In this document: piece by piece, positions 12,104-24,290 of the stretch
Layout: the number at the start of each line of letters is the position of its first letter
Position numbering within the stretch: the stretch's first letter is position 1
NCBI GenBank assembly: GCA_023213395.1
Contig: CM041465.1
Span: forward strand, 40,865,741-40,929,740
Length of the DNA: 64,000 nt
Direction: 5' to 3'
From: Cycas panzhihuaensis
Taxonomy: Eukaryota; Cycadophyta
Notes under the pieces: model-generated
Told to the model about the DNA's origin: nothing
The model's database searches: none
The model's input: the letters and a program-made list of their open reading frames with translations, nothing else
Position numbers and translations under genes: made by a program

Positions 12104-12437
12104 TGTTAGAGTGATATTCAATCACTCATCAACTAATGTAAATGTAATGAATATATTATGTAAATATTCTTAATGTAATATTATGATGTACTATTTAGGT
12201 CAACGAATGTAACTCATATATTAATATTTGAGGCACTTATGATCTATAAACAAAGATCAAAGTCCATTGTAATATTACATGTAGACTTGTCAAAATATAA
12301 TAATATAATCTGTAGTGGGATTCTCTTAAAAGAGTTTCCCATGTTAAATCTGTTATCCTATGTGCTTGTTCTATTTGAGTCATTTATATACATAAACAAT
12401 CCTAGTGCTTTGTCTATTTATTTGGTATTTTCTAACA
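12104..12437 (+). repeat. 5' LTR of element N1
   Basis: 334 bp, starts TGTTAGAGTG and ends TCTAACA. It is homologous to 16309-16631 and, reversed, to the two LTRs of element N3. Confidence 0.85.
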
Positions 12438-12449
12438 TGATATCAAGGT

Positions 12450-13918
12450 AGCAAGTGGTACATAATTAGGTAAATATTAAGCAAATTGTTTAATCCTTAG
12501 TTGCTAAGTAATGTTGGCTCACCCTTTGAGGATTAGCTTATTTGACAACCAAAAGAGTAACCACAAAGGTGTAATGATCGTGTGCAGATCTTAGTGCCTT
12601 CTATTATCTATTTTGTAGAGATTTGATGGTCTTTAGATGTGTGCAGCAGGAGTAAAAGAGGTTATTTTTATTTTGTGTAGGTGTTTGGGTATGAAGCAAA
12701 CGTTGATTCCTTCTATTTCTAAATGTATATCCCCTAGTTACTCAGTTGCCAACCATTGATATCTGTTTTGAACCTATGGAAGGTGACAAATCTAATTATT
12801 TAGATTACCATTAAGTTTGTAGCTAAATTAAGAAGCGCAGCCACCTATGGAATGATAGAATTGCAACTTGAGATCGTGGATGTTGTAATAGATTATCCTA
12901 GAGTCGAGGAGGTTTACATTACCCAAATCAAATGAGTTGTGAAGAGAAAAGCCATAGCAAGCACTCAAAATTATTCATAGAAAGAGATTCAAATGTTATT
13001 GCAGGTTTGCCATAGTAGATAGAGATGCAAACTATCCGTAGTTACTATAACTGTAGAGTTGTTGAATCAAGAATTTTGTAGGGTTTACTATAGAAGTCTG
13101 TAGATGCTTTATGTGTTCACTAAGACAACACAACATGTGCAACCGTGGACATATTTGCATGGTAAGGCCATGGAAGAATGATTTATAGGTCACCTTTGTA
13201 TTCATGTATTTTATCACAAAGAATAATTGTAGGCTGGTAAATATTCAAGTATGCTTTAGTATTTTTTATTACCCTATTGATTATTGTTCACCATCACCTC
13301 TTTATTTATTTGTAGCTAATAATGTTCAATATTAGGTTGCCGAATGATATATTTTAAATGCTTGTTTATAAATCGCATGCGTTGTGCTGAATAAGTATAT
13401 ATTCATATTGCTCGTGTGATATATTAAGTCACTAGTAATATTTTGTAATATCACCATTAAAATATTTCAATTTCCATTATATTATTTTATTTATAATGTC
13501 TCCATTGATATATACTTTATTGCACAATGCTATTTATAAAGTCACTTGATTTATATTAAGTCACGTGATGTTGAAATATATATTGAATCACATATTTTGA
13601 AGATGTCAATGTTATATCATATTATATCAAGGCATATTTGATATATTTAATCACCGTTGATATATCGCCATTTGATCATTGATTGTTGGAATTTGCCCTT
13701 ACCCAATTGATAGAATTAGCCTCTATGTAATGTTTTCACCTATATTATTAATAAATATTGGGATGTTATAAAGTCACCTTTGGTAGACAATCTTGATATT
13801 TGATATTGCCATTTATTCACCCATTGAATAGTATTATGAGTAGCCATGATGTTTGAATGGCCCTTTGCCATTAACATTAGTGGTTTTTATTAACCTCTTG
13901 ATATATTTAAAGAAAAAA
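12450..13918 (+). other. N1 5' internal region, AT-rich
   Basis: It shares its first bases after the PBS (gtagcaagt then ataattagg) with N3, and a short segment near 12540-12600 with N2. From about 13300 it is dominated by ttgatatat-like AT-rich sequence also found in N2 (about 29990-30400) and N3 (about 40020-40600). Gag should lie here but no convincing gag motif remains. Confidence 0.5.
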
Positions 13919-14260
13919 TGTAACTGCAGAAGTAATGTATTAACAGAAATCTAAACCATGCAAAGAACAAATATCATAAACAAACTAAGCACATGATAAA
14001 ATACATCGGGAGATTTAGGTCTAAGCATAAACCCTTTATTAATTTGAGTAAGATCTAAAGAATTAAAGAGATAAAAACCCCAACTCTTCTCATTGACTCA
14101 TCAAAGACTCATTCCATCTTTTACATGTATCATTACATAAGAATATATATACACAACATTACAAGATATCACCTTGCAATTTTACAATATAATGGGCATA
14201 AACCATAAGGGGCTCAGGTGTAATGCCTATACCCATGTAACACATGTAAAGTGTTCAACA
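13919..14260 (-). mobile_element. Candidate solo LTR (minus strand) inside N1
   Basis: On the minus strand this 342-bp block begins TGTTGAACAC and ends CAGTTACA, with an AATAAAGGG poly(A)-like signal in its second half. This fits a plant LTR. The corresponding region of N3 appears to lack it. I cannot see a matching 5-bp duplication (left flank A-rich, right flank tatcc), so it may be an old solo LTR or a fortuitous TG...CA block. Confidence 0.35.
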
Positions 14261-14889
14261 TATCCAATAATATTGAAGCTATTTGTCACCTTGAATTGAT
14301 TTTGATTGAGTGGCTTCTTTATCTTAAGGTATTATATTCAAATGGGTACCCTATGGTGTAATTTGTGGCATGAGGCATGTATAAGGCATTCTGATAGTAA
14401 AGTGAGTGATATGATGGTGATATGAGGCAATGTTATGCTCTTCTTACATATGATTACATGAGAGAGTGTGTTGGGCAAGTGTTATCAAGACAATGGATTT
14501 TATTTATTAATAAGAGGGCATGATTAATAGGAGAACTATCAACATCAGTGTATATTCATTGATTGATAGAAATGGTACATGATATATGGAGATATTAAGC
14601 TACATGATGAAGGAAACAATATTAAGTAGTTTTGATCATTATACATATATTATAAAAAGGTGTGGTTTATTTATTATAATGTGATATTCTTTATTCAGTA
14701 TATATCAATGTTTGTATTATATGAGGTGAAAGTAGTTTTGAATCTTTTGGCATGTTTATATAAGTGGTTAGTTCATGGTGGACCATTATACTTTAGGTGG
14801 TTGAACAGATAGTGGGGTGAGGTTTATAGCCTGTTAGATGTTAGTTTAACATGTGTGTATATATGAATAAGTCTTATATGTATTCAATA

Positions 14890-16298
14890 GTATGTTTATG
14901 ATAAAATTGAAGTGATAATGGAAAGGTGTATGATAAGAATGCCTTCAATTCAATTCTGCCTTTTGTATGGTATAAAATGGGAGTTGGTTGTCCTATGTAC
15001 TCCATTTAAGATTGTGTTGCAAATGAAGAATGGTGCCATGATGGTGATGTGGAGATGTCTATTATATTGTAAGAATTTACCTCCTATGTTTTTGGGCAAA
15101 AGTTGTTGTGACAACTATTTAATAGGGTACCGAGTATCGTTATTCATGGCATTACCCTTGAATTAGGTTAGATTAGTTAGAAACCTTCTATTTAATATTT
15201 TGGATGCACTAATTATACACATCTTAGACAAAGATCACAACATTGTGATTATAAGAGTTTGAAATATATTTGTATGGGGTTTGAAACAAAGCTTACAAAC
15301 TATGTGATCTATAGGGGGAATTACATTGTGATTAGTCTAAACGTTAAATTGGATGGATTAATGATGTATCATGCTAAAGTACATTTAAAAATAGGTTTTA
15401 TCCTTCATTCATTCCCTTTCTGAGCCATGGTTCAATAGGTATAGAGGTTTGTGTACCTAACATTATATTTGAGAATGGAAGCAAGACCTAGTAGGAATGA
15501 TGATGAGGAGTCATTACAAGAAGAAGCATAAACTACAACCTTGTGTTCTATTATAGACTAGGAGGACCATTGAGGACTCTAGTATAATGATTAAAGACCT
15601 AGAGGATGATTAAAGAACAAGGATCAACATGCTAGTCAAACTTATGATAAACACTAATGATTCTAACAAAAAAAAAATGTAATAGAAAGCTACAATGATG
15701 GAGGGGTGATATATGTGAGATTTGGTTCCCTTATCTCCCTTAGAACCTGGTCAATTACAAGTTGTAAGACTTGATGCATAAGATTTCATATAGAAAGAAG
15801 AAATTAGTTATGGGAAGACATTTACACTAGTCTTCATGTTATTTATTAGCCTGATTAATCCTTACTTTGATAGCTACATCAAATGAATGAGATGTTAGCA
15901 TTCCTTAATAGAGACATGAAGAGGAAATCTACATGGCTCAAGTGGTTTAACCTCTTAGTTTAGTGAAGGAAAAAGGTTTTGTATTGTGGACTAATTGTAA
16001 CTGCGAGAGGAACTTTGTGGTTGTAGGTATTGTAGAGAACCTTCCAAAGAATCACATACATACAAGGCATAACACCATTACATCAGAGAGCAAATCAGAT
16101 TAAGAAACATATAGGATGAATTTTGTCCAAGTGAAGATTAACTTGTGGATATGTTCACCAAAGCTCCTACTAAAGATTGCTCATCAAGGTTTATATAAAT
16201 TTGGGATTTAGTAAGGTTATCCTTGAGGAAGGATCTATCGACAAAGATAAATAAGATAGACCAATCTCTCGGAAGACTTCAAAACCCAATATTTACAT
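14890..16298 (+). pseudogene. N1 copia pol remnant (integrase end, RT start, RNase H end)
   Basis: In order: an integrase core tail (frame 14912-15166, with YGIKWELVVLCTP and CLLYCKNLPP in place of the family's GI...TPQQNG and MLxxKxLP); an integrase C-terminal part (about 15200-15370, KYICMGFETKL, NYIVIS); an acidic integrase-RT linker (DDEESLQEEA near 15500); an RT start (about 15700-15860); the RT palm entry FLNRD then MAQ-like (about 15900-15960); and the RNase H tail (16030-16290, with EDxLVDMFTKAP near 16140). RT from the palm through YVDD and the front of RNase H are absent. Many stops are present. A complete relative would have to supply the enzymes. Confidence 0.7.
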
Positions 16299-16308
16299 TA
16301 AGAGGGGA

Positions 16309-16631
16309 TGTTAGAGTGTTATTATATCACTTATTGACTAATGTAAACGAGGTGTTATATTGTGTAAATATTCTTGATGTAATATTATAATGTAATATTT
16401 AGGTTGATGGATGTAACTCATATATTAATATTTGAGGCATTTACAATCTATAAATAAACATAAAAGTCCATTGCAATATTATATGTAGATTTATCAAATT
16501 ATAATCTATGGTGGGTTTTTCCTGAAAGGTTTTTCCACGTCAAATCTATTATCTTGTATTCTTGCTATTCAAGTATTTTATGTACATAAATGATCTTGGT
16601 ATTCTACCTACTTATTTGGTGTTCTTGAATA
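16309..16631 (+). repeat. 3' LTR of element N1
   Basis: 323 bp, starting TGTTAGAGTG directly after the purine tract aagagggga (16300-16308). The end (gaata) is mutated relative to TAACA in the 5' copy. Confidence 0.8.
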
Positions 16632-18139
16632 AATAAAATGTCCTAGGTAGGTCAGTTAACATTTGCTTCCATTCACCTAGAAGGTAAAGCAAACCACTAG
16701 TACAAATGGTAGCCTAAGGAGTATCATACAAATAAAGCATAAGATGTTTTCTATAAATATTTTTTTGACTAGTATGAGAAAACCTGGAACTAATTATTTT
16801 TTAGTGAATTGACCTGATTAAGATAGTCTACCTTAGTTGAAGCATACATTCATGAATTTCAATCCATTTATAATTGAGTTACTTAACATCTTGATAAGTA
16901 CACACTTATTAAAACTTATATGGCTGGATTGAAAGACAAGATACAAAAGAGGCTAAGGATCATCTCCTCTCCTAACCTCATGGATACTTTTAATGTAATT
17001 AAGGCATTGGAAGTAGAATTTGCTGCAGAATGAATAACTAGCTTTAGAAAAGAATCAATATGGTCTAGTTACCCAAGGCAAGTAGATCCTTACATGCCCC
17101 CAAGGTTCCAAATAAATGACTATATGAGACAACCAATAGAATACTTGATAGAATGACTAGTAAGACAATCACCAATAGAACAATCATTAGTAAGGGTTCC
17201 CATATCTAAGGCACATAGGTGCACAGAAGTAGGGCTCTATACTTAGTGCATGAAAAAATAGTTCAATGAGCATGGTCGAGTTTGTAAAGCTAGAAAAATA
17301 ATATTTACCATTAACCTAAATTCTGATTTAGAAGATGAAACTAAAGAAGAACCTCTACTAAAGTCCCCTCTATTACTAGAACCTAAGATCGCCCTTGAAC
17401 CTTCCCTATCCATCATTTCTTCTTTTGCCTACCCTGACCCATCACATGTAAAAGGGACTTTATAGAAGACCCCCATTATAATCTTAATTGATGGTGGTAT
17501 ATCAATAAACTTCATTGATATTATAGTCGCCAAGCACCTTAACCTATACATTAAACCAAAAATAAGTTTAAATTGCTCTTTACTTAGTCATTATAGCCTT
17601 CATTGTGTTGGGATTATTCAAAATCTTAAAGTTTAAATTAGCACTTATCACCTCCAATCTGACTTTTATGCCTTATCTATTGGGAACTTATATATGATTC
17701 TAGACATCCAATGACTCTAAACCTTAAGAACTTACAGTATCAACAACTCTCTAAATAATTCCTTTATGATATTTAAAGACCAATTTGGACAAACCTATAA
17801 AGTGTATGATCTGTAGTCCCCACTAAATAAACTAATCTCTCCTAAATAAATGAGTAAGCAACTCAATAAGAGTGTTGTTTATATTGTTCGAATCAACAAC
17901 ATTCAACCATAATTAGAGGTTCATATAGATATCTAAACAATCCTCACCAAGTACCATTTTGTTTTTTATCCTCTACCAAATAACCTTCCACCAAATTGTA
18001 GATTCCACCATACTATTGAATTAAAGCACCTACATAACCCTATCAACTTATGACTATACCAAAGCTTGTATTTTTAAAAGAATGAGATTGAGCATATCAC
18101 AACTAAACTCCTAGATACATACATCATTCAATCTAATAA
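16632..18139 (+). pseudogene. Element I gag 3' part, zinc knuckle and protease
   Basis: Gag resumes with the capsid segment (HLEGKA-like near 16680) and continues through a region aligned with element O's gag. A zinc-knuckle relic lies near 17220-17290: a single CMKK, then EHGRVC, matching the C..(K/C)...GH.C chromovirus knuckle with losses. The protease follows near 17470-17560 with IILIDGGISINFID, where active aspartic proteases have LIDxGSTHNF: the catalytic Asp is kept but the Ser/Thr is changed. The protease would cleave the polyprotein. In-frame stops and frameshifts occur throughout. Confidence 0.7.
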
Positions 18140-19300
18140 GAGCCCTTGTACCACACCTATTATCCTTGTTTAAAAAAAAGATAGGTCTTTTTAACTCTAC
18201 ATTGATTATAGAGAACTTAATAAACTCACTATTAAGAATAAGTTCTCAACCCCCCAAATAGATGATATGTTAGACAACATCTATGGGGCTACATTTTTCT
18301 TAAAACTAGACTTACAATTAGGGTATTATCAAATTCCTATAGCGTCAAAGAACAAATATAGAATGACTTTCAGAACCCACCATGGTCATTTTGAACTCTA
18401 GGTCATGCCCTTTAGGTTATGCAATGCTCCTACTACCTTCTAAGCTTTAACAAATAAGATCTTTGCACCCTAACTTCAAAAACTCATCCTTATTTTCTTT
18501 GAGGATATACTCATCTATAGTACCACCATGGCCCTACATGTCTAACATATGGAGTTTGCCTTATGGAGTCTTGAGCAAAACTAATTATATGCAAAAATAT
18601 CTAAATGCAAATTTAGCAAAACTAAATTATAATACCTAGGGCATATCATCTTCATAAAAGAGGTATGAGTAAACCTGGATAAAATATCAATCATTGTTCA
18701 ATGGCTGATACTAAAAAACCTCACACTATTAAGGATTTTCCTTGGATTGACTAAATATTACCATCATTTTGTAAAAAAATATGCTTTTATAACAATCCCT
18801 CTAATAAATTTGTTATATAAAGATCCATTTCAATGGTTACCAAGCACTACAAATATATTCAATCACTTAAAAATACTCATGTCCTACACATTAGTCCTCA
18901 CTACTCTTAATTTTTCATAACCTTTTTAGTTAAAATACAATGCCTCTAGAGTTGGGTTAGGAGCTATCCTCATACATAATTTTTCTCTTGTTATATTTAA
19001 AAACCAAAAACTCAAAGACTATGAATGTTACCTATTAATATATCAAAAGGAAATAAGGGCTATTCTTCATGTAGTAGATAAGTGGTGCCAATATCTAATT
19101 GAATCCAAGTTTACCATTCTACTTGACCATCATAGCCTTCAATGCCTATTAGACGAACCCATTCTGTTAGAGGAATAGGTCAAGTGGGTTAGTAGACCTC
19201 AAGTTTTCAACTTTTTTATCGCTTACAAAAAGGGCAAGGACAATGTCATTGTAGATGCTCTTTGTCATCTTCTAATGGACCTAGCCATTTAGGCCATATC
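18140..19300 (+). pseudogene. Element I reverse transcriptase and RNase H
   Basis: RT begins with DYRELNKLTIKNKF (about 18200), followed by LKLDLQLGYYQIPIA and the TFRTHHGHFE block, then MPFRLCNAPTTF. The catalytic box near 18496-18513 reads FFEDILIYS, so the first Asp of the usual FxDDILIYS is Glu. The connection domain (YLGHII) and thumb follow to about 18850. RNase H spans about 18920-19290, with NASRVGLGAIL in place of DASxxGxGAVL and later DHHSLQCLL and VDALCHL (for ADALSR). RT and RNase H would make the cDNA in the particle. Several stops are present, so it is inactive. Confidence 0.8.
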
Positions 19301-19399
19301 CCTCCCCAACCCTCTTAACTATAAGGCCTTATCCATGACAATAAATCCCAAGTTAATTTTGCCACATAGGCCAAGAAAGTCTAGAATCATAAAGACTAG

Positions 19400-20723
19400 A
19401 CTCTATATAATAATTACCTTCTATATCAAAATTGCATTTTTATCCATCTAACATCGCCATTCATCCCCTGCATCCTAGTAGAATACCATAATAGCCCTCT
19501 TGGTGGTCATTCAAGGTTTGATGAAACATATTGTCAGATTCAATCATACTTCTTTTAGCACCATATAAAGTCAACCATCCTTATGTATATCTTAGAATGT
19601 GAAACATACTAATAATAGAAGGTAGAGACCAAAGCCCAACCTAATCTCCTTCGACCCTTAAAAATTATCTAAGGTAAATGGTAAGACATTACCATGGATT
19701 TCATCATTTGGCCACTATTATTTGCATGATATGACTCAATTTGGGTCATCATTGATCACTTATCTAAGTATTCTCACTTCTTACTAGTTCATAAAACTTA
19801 TAAATCTCCCTAACTAGTTGATCTCTACATCTAATTTATCTTTCACCTCCATGATTTCCCATTCACTATTATCTCTGACCACAATCTAAAATTCACGAAC
19901 ACATTTTGGCAATCATTTTTTTGGGCATCTGAAACTTCTTTTAATATGAGATCATTGTCTCATCCCTAAATAGATGGATAATTAGAGGTCCTTAATTAAA
20001 AACATTGGAAACATACCTATGCTACTTTATATTATACCATTAAAACCATTAGACTTCTTGGTTAGCATTTGTGGAATATTGGTATAATTCTTCCCATCAA
20101 TCTTGCATTAGAATGACCTTATTTATGGCTCTTTATAGATATCCTCCACCATCACACCACATGTTTGCTACCAATCTTTGAACTATAAGAGCCTAACAAA
20201 AACTTTAAGATATGGATAAAATCTTACACACTCTTAAAGTAAAACCTACCAACTACTTAAAATTAAATGAAGTAATTAGTTGATCACCATCAATTTGAGA
20301 GAGTATTTGTTGTGGGTGATGTGGTCTTTCTTTATCTATAATGCTATAAGCAATAATCTCTCTATCATAAGAAATCCTACAAACTAAGCCCTCATTATTA
20401 CGATCCCTATAAAGTTCTTTGAAGAATTAGTAAAGTTGCCTATGCTCTGGACCTTTTCTTTAACTTGAAAATCCATAATGTCTTCGATGTGTCCTACTTA
20501 AAAAAATTCCTCAAAAAAATTATTACCCCTTAAACAACCTTGCCTATCCTCCATGGGGACAAAGCCCTTATGATTCCTCTAGTGGGAATTCTAAATTATT
20601 TCGAGTATTTAATATAGTGGGATGGCAATAGACTAGTTGTGACCCTAATGAAGTAATGTAGGAGTCAAAAGAATTTATCCAGTAATATCTATATCTTCAG
20701 TACTTTAAGAACTCAGCATCTTA
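19400..20723 (+). pseudogene. Element I integrase and chromodomain-like tail
   Basis: Integrase is more degraded than RT and changes frame often. Recognisable pieces include YWYNSSHQ and TLFMALYRYPPP near 20080-20160, matching the WYNxxxHxSxxxTPFxxxYGxxPP block at the core's end. Further downstream, VFDVSYLKKFL (about 20480) matches the VFHVSLLKK segment, then a PLVGILNYFEYLI-like stretch and WDG mark a decayed chromodomain (about 20570-20700). Element O's copy of this tail (7395-7510) is better preserved. A purine tract (20724-20733) follows. Confidence 0.65.
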
Positions 20724-20735
20724 AGGAGGGGGACC

Positions 20736-21151
20736 TGTTAAGGAACATTTTAAGGTTAATGGCACAAACATATTTGATCATATGGAAAAGGTTAATGCTA
20801 AAGCTATAGCCACATGATTGAGAAAGAGAAGGTTAAGGATAATTATTAATTCATGTGCACTAGCCACATACCTCCCCCAATGAATTAGAAGGCCCATGAT
20901 TCACTAATAAGATACTAGAATTAGTAACCATTTTTATTTATATAAGGCCAAGTAATTATAAAAGGAACACTCATACTATATTATTGTCTTTTGAGACTAT
21001 ATAATAGTACATCTTATCTTTGGTGATCATTAAGCTTTCTTGTGCTCCTTTGATGTAATTTTGCTATTGAATCCTTAATAGAGATTTCTTGAGCTTCTAG
21101 TTTCTTTAAAAGGTGTTCTTTTATACACACCCTATGGATCAAATCATTGAG
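20736..21151 (+). repeat. 3' LTR of element I
   Basis: 416 bp, starting TGTTAAGGAAC right after the tract aaggagggggacc and ending attgag. Followed by cccca, the target duplication. Confidence 0.88.
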
Positions 21152-21156
21152 CCCCA

Positions 21157-21580
21157 TAGATTTCATCCAACATGTCATCTATTTAGTGGGTTAAAAACTT
21201 ATTCTTAGGAGTGAGTTTATTAAGTTCTTAATAATTGACATAGAGTCGAAAAGAACCATCTTTTTTTTTTTCTTAGCAAACATAATATGTGTGGCCTAAG
21301 GGCTCTTATTGGGTTGAATGATACTCATATCTAGGAGTTCATTTATGATATTCTCAATCTCATTCTTTTGAAAATATGAGTTTTGGTATGGTTATAAGTT
21401 AATGGGGTTGTTTGGGTACTTTAATTTAATAATGTGGTAGAATCCATGGTCTAGGGGAAGGCTACTCGGTAAAGAATAAAAAATGGACTAGTACTTAGTT
21501 AGGACTATTTAGATATCTGGATGAACCTCTAATTATAGTTGAATGTTATTAATTCAAATAATATAACAAAGACTCCTATT
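21157..21580 (-). pseudogene. Element O RT N-terminal part, stranded between two insertions
   Basis: Reversed, this matches the start of RT in element I (17870-18290): the segment near 21330-21420 corresponds to the NEIEHITTKLLD-type region, and that near 21200-21260 to the DYRELNKLTIKNKF region. It is bounded at 21156 by the duplication of element I and at 21580 by that of N2. It is continuous in origin with 10165 and with 32994. Confidence 0.75.
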
Positions 21581-21874
21581 TATTGGAATATGTGTATACA
21601 TACTGATTAATGTGGGTAGAATATTCTTAAGAGTGGTGAGTTAACGAATATAAATGTAATTATATTTAGGCATTTTAGATCTATAAATATTGATTGAAGT
21701 CCATACCTATATACAACATTAGATTATAAAAAATGTGATATAATATTATTTTATGGGTTTTTACTCATAAGGGTTTTCCACAATAATTTGATGTTCGATG
21801 TGCATATTTTTAGTTGTGATCTGCTTGATGTGAAAGATCATGTTGACCTTTTATTATATTTGTATTTCCCAACA
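21581..21874 (+). repeat. 5' LTR of element N2
   Basis: 294 bp, starts TATTGGAATATG (TG mutated) and ends TTCCCAACA. It aligns with 32692-32988 apart from two indels of about 20-35 bases that nearly cancel in length. Confidence 0.85.
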
Positions 21875-21886
21875 TGGTATTAGAGC
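21875..21886 (+). other. Primer-binding site of element N2
   Basis: TGGTATTAGAGC directly abuts the LTR and matches the initiator tRNA-Met complement (TGGTATCAGAGC) at 11 of 12 positions. Confidence 0.85.
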
Positions 21887-22298
21887 TTGTAAGTTATGCA
21901 TAAGCATAATATTATTGTCATATGGTCCAATTATTGGTACCAAGTCATGCTAGTTTGCCCTTAGTAGATTAGCATGTCTAATAATCCTATAGAATAGCCA
22001 CAGAGGTATAGATGATTGTTAAAGGATCTTAGAAACTTTCTAATTTTTGTTTGTAGGAATTCACTACTCTATGGATGTGTGCGGATAAGTGTACAAGTTT
22101 AATTACTCTATTTCTAGCTGTAGATGCTTATTTGAGCCTGCTAAAGGTGTTGGATCCTTGTTTAATGATGCCATTGAGTTTATAGTTGCGTAGAGGGCCT
22201 TGTCACCTGTGAAGTGCTTATTTGTGGCTTTTGGTACCCTATAAAACCCATTCAAGAGTCATTTACTAGCATGGCATCCTCTCGGGAGAGTTAAAAAT
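21887..22298 (+). other. N2 leader, part before element C
   Basis: Non-coding. A segment near 21985-22035 matches N1 near 12545-12595 (gaatagccacagaggt versus gagtaaccacaaaggt). It continues at 29952 after element C. Confidence 0.6.
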
Positions 22299-22303
22299 AG
22301 CCT

Positions 22304-22739
22304 TGTGAGAATAGGTACAGGCACAATGTCACAGGATCATATAGATAGAAAAAATATAGGAAAAAGACATTACACAAGTACACATAATTTGCCAGGTGAA
22401 AAACCCCTTATGGGGAAGAAAAACCACCTCCTAATCTAAAATTTTATTAAGAGCAAAGGCTATACATAAAACCATAAGCAAACCACCTATGTATGACAAA
22501 ACCAGCCTTTGAAAAAGGCTTTGGACAATCTCCTAGATTCTCAGAACCACCTCCTTGAATTTAGGAGAAGATATTAATAATAAGAAAGGTTCATTGAAAT
22601 GGGAAGTTGCGTATTTCAACGACCTTTCACATAATGATTAAATAAAGACTAAACTTTAAACATTAGAATCACTTAAATATAAATTTACACATGTGACTTA
22701 AATAATAATAACATAAAAGTGACATTAATAATCCTAACA
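22304..22739 (-). repeat. 3' LTR of element C
   Basis: 436 bp. On the minus strand it starts TGTTAGGATT and ends CCTATTCTCACA. The tract reversed from 22740-22752 (taaaggggga) is its PPT. Confidence 0.93.
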
Positions 22740-22777
22740 TCCCCCTTTAATGTTAACTTTTATAAAGAAGATCTTCA

Positions 22778-23330
22778 TCACGTTGATCCCCCTTTGATGG
22801 AGACTTCTTTTATTTTCAACAAATCTCGCAGGTTTAGAAACTTGACTTCAATTAAAGACTTTGTAAGTATGTCAGCAACCTGTAGATCTGTAAGACAATA
22901 AGATAAATGAACAATGTTATCAGTAATAAGATCATGAATAAAATACTGATGTAATTCTATATGTTTAGTTCTAGAATATACTACTAGATTTGTAGCAATA
23001 GCAATGGCACCTTGTTTATCAAATTTAAGTTCAATGGAAGAGTTAGAAGATAGAGCAATTCCATTTAGAAGAGATTTAAGCCAAAATTCTTCTTTGCTAG
23101 CTTCAACGAGTGTGTGATATTCAGCTTCAGTTGTTGATAGAGCTAGTGGCTGCATTTTCTTACTAGACCAAGTAATAGGTGAAGAATCTATAAAAAATAT
23201 ATAACCTGATATAGAATTTCAATCATTTGTATTACATGCCCAATCTGAATTAGTATATTCTGTTAAAGTTAGAGGTTTGCTGCAAAAATTATAAGTTAGT
23301 ACATAAAAAATAGTGTTCTAAAGATATCGT
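22778..23330 (-). pseudogene. Element C RNase H
   Basis: The longest frame covers 22778-23155 and includes LSTTEAEYHTLVEASKE (the family's STTEAEYxAL block with the catalytic Glu), the SRTKHIELHQYFIHD segment (RTKHIDxxxHFIRE) and QVADILTKSL (QxADILTKxL) near its end. The upstream part (23160-23330) holds SDWACNTND, which keeps the Asp of the SDWAGxxxxRRS motif. RNase H would remove the RNA strand during cDNA synthesis. A few stops separate it from RT. Confidence 0.85.
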
Positions 23331-24290
23331 AATATATATTTAGCAGCTTTCTAATATGATTCATGTGGATTTTGCATATAACGTGAATATAAAGTGACAT
23401 CATATGATATATCAGGGCGGGTATGAGTTAAATAAATAAGACTACCAATTAGTTGTCTATATAATGTTGGATCACATAAAGGTGTAGAACAATCAGTAAA
23501 TAGTTTTACTCCTGATTGTAATGAATTAGAGTTAGGTTTAACATTTTCCATATTAAACTATTGAATTAAGTCTAAAATATATTTAGGTTGAGACATAGTT
23601 ATTTTTGAATCATGTTGATAAATTTATAATCCAAGAAAATAATATAGGGGACCTAGATTGATCATTTCGAATTTATTCATTAAAGTAGATTTTAAATGAT
23701 GAATATTATTTGTTGATGATCCAATGATGATAATATCATCACCATACAGGATTAAAATAATAATAATTTCATTTTCACATTTAAAATAAAGATTTAGATC
23801 ACTAATACATCTAGTGTATATAATTTTAATTAGATAATTATCAACTTTAGTGTACCAAGCTCGAGGAAGCTTGTTTTAATCCATAAATTGATTTCTTTAG
23901 TTTACAAACTAAATTAGGATTACTAATAAAGCTAGGTGGCTGTGACATGTAGATCTTTTTTTTGAGATTACCATTCAGAAATGCACTCTTTACATCTATT
24001 TGATAGATTTCCCAACCAAACTTGGCTACGAAAGCAATAATTATTTTAATCATATTCATTGTTACAATAGAGGCAAAGGTTTCGTTATAATCTATGCCAT
24101 CAATTTGAGAAAATCTTTTTGCAACTAGGTGAGCTTTATATTTTTTAACTGTGCATGTTGAGTTGTATTTTATTCTATAAACCCATTTATAGTCAACTAT
24201 ATTTTTCCCAGGTGGGAGTGGTATAAGATCCCAAGTTAAATTTTTAATTAAAGCATCAAAATCAGCTTGCATAGCTTCCTACCATACAGG
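23331..24290 (-). pseudogene. Element C reverse transcriptase
   Basis: The 141-residue frame at 23847-24272 starts at the usual copia RT entry (NLTWDLIPLPPGKN), then YKWVYRIKYNS and YKAHLVAKRFSQ. It goes on through ETFASIVTMNMIKI, QIDVKSAFLNGNLKKKIYMS and KLKKSIYGLKQA. The catalytic box at 23736-23747 (minus) reads YGDD rather than the copia YVDD, both Asp kept. The frame at 23351-23551 covers LYRQLIGSLIYLTHTRPDIS, the connection to RNase H. A TAA-type break lies between the two frames. Confidence 0.88.

Larger units (their letters stand above)
12104..16631 (+). mobile_element. Element N1: non-autonomous copia-like element inside gag of element I
   Basis: LTRs at 12104-12437 and 16309-16631, a PBS-like tgatatcaaggt at 12438, a PPT at 16300-16308 and flanks aatag (12099-12103) and aataa (16632-16636) define it. 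It holds only the C-terminal part of copia integrase, the N-terminal part of RT and the end of RNase H. The matching gag region in element O (near 34230 reversed) lacks the insertion, so the empty site can be read directly. N2 and N3 are relatives with the same leader, coding remnants and apparent internal deletion. Confidence 0.85.
10166..21151 (+). mobile_element. Element I: chromodomain Ty3/gypsy inserted in element O
   Basis: Two plus-strand LTRs of exactly 416 bp each (10166-10581, 20736-21151) bound a PBS, leader, gag, protease, RT, RNase H, integrase and a chromodomain-like tail. Flanks are cccta (10161-10165) and cccca (21152-21156). The interrupted site is the RT of element O. The same RT region in element I itself (near 18280, reversed) shows it uninterrupted, so the junction is verified. 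Subtracting nested element N1 leaves about 6.45 kb. The LTRs differ at roughly 45 of 250 bases compared by eye, so the insertion is old. No intact frame survives. Confidence 0.88.
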
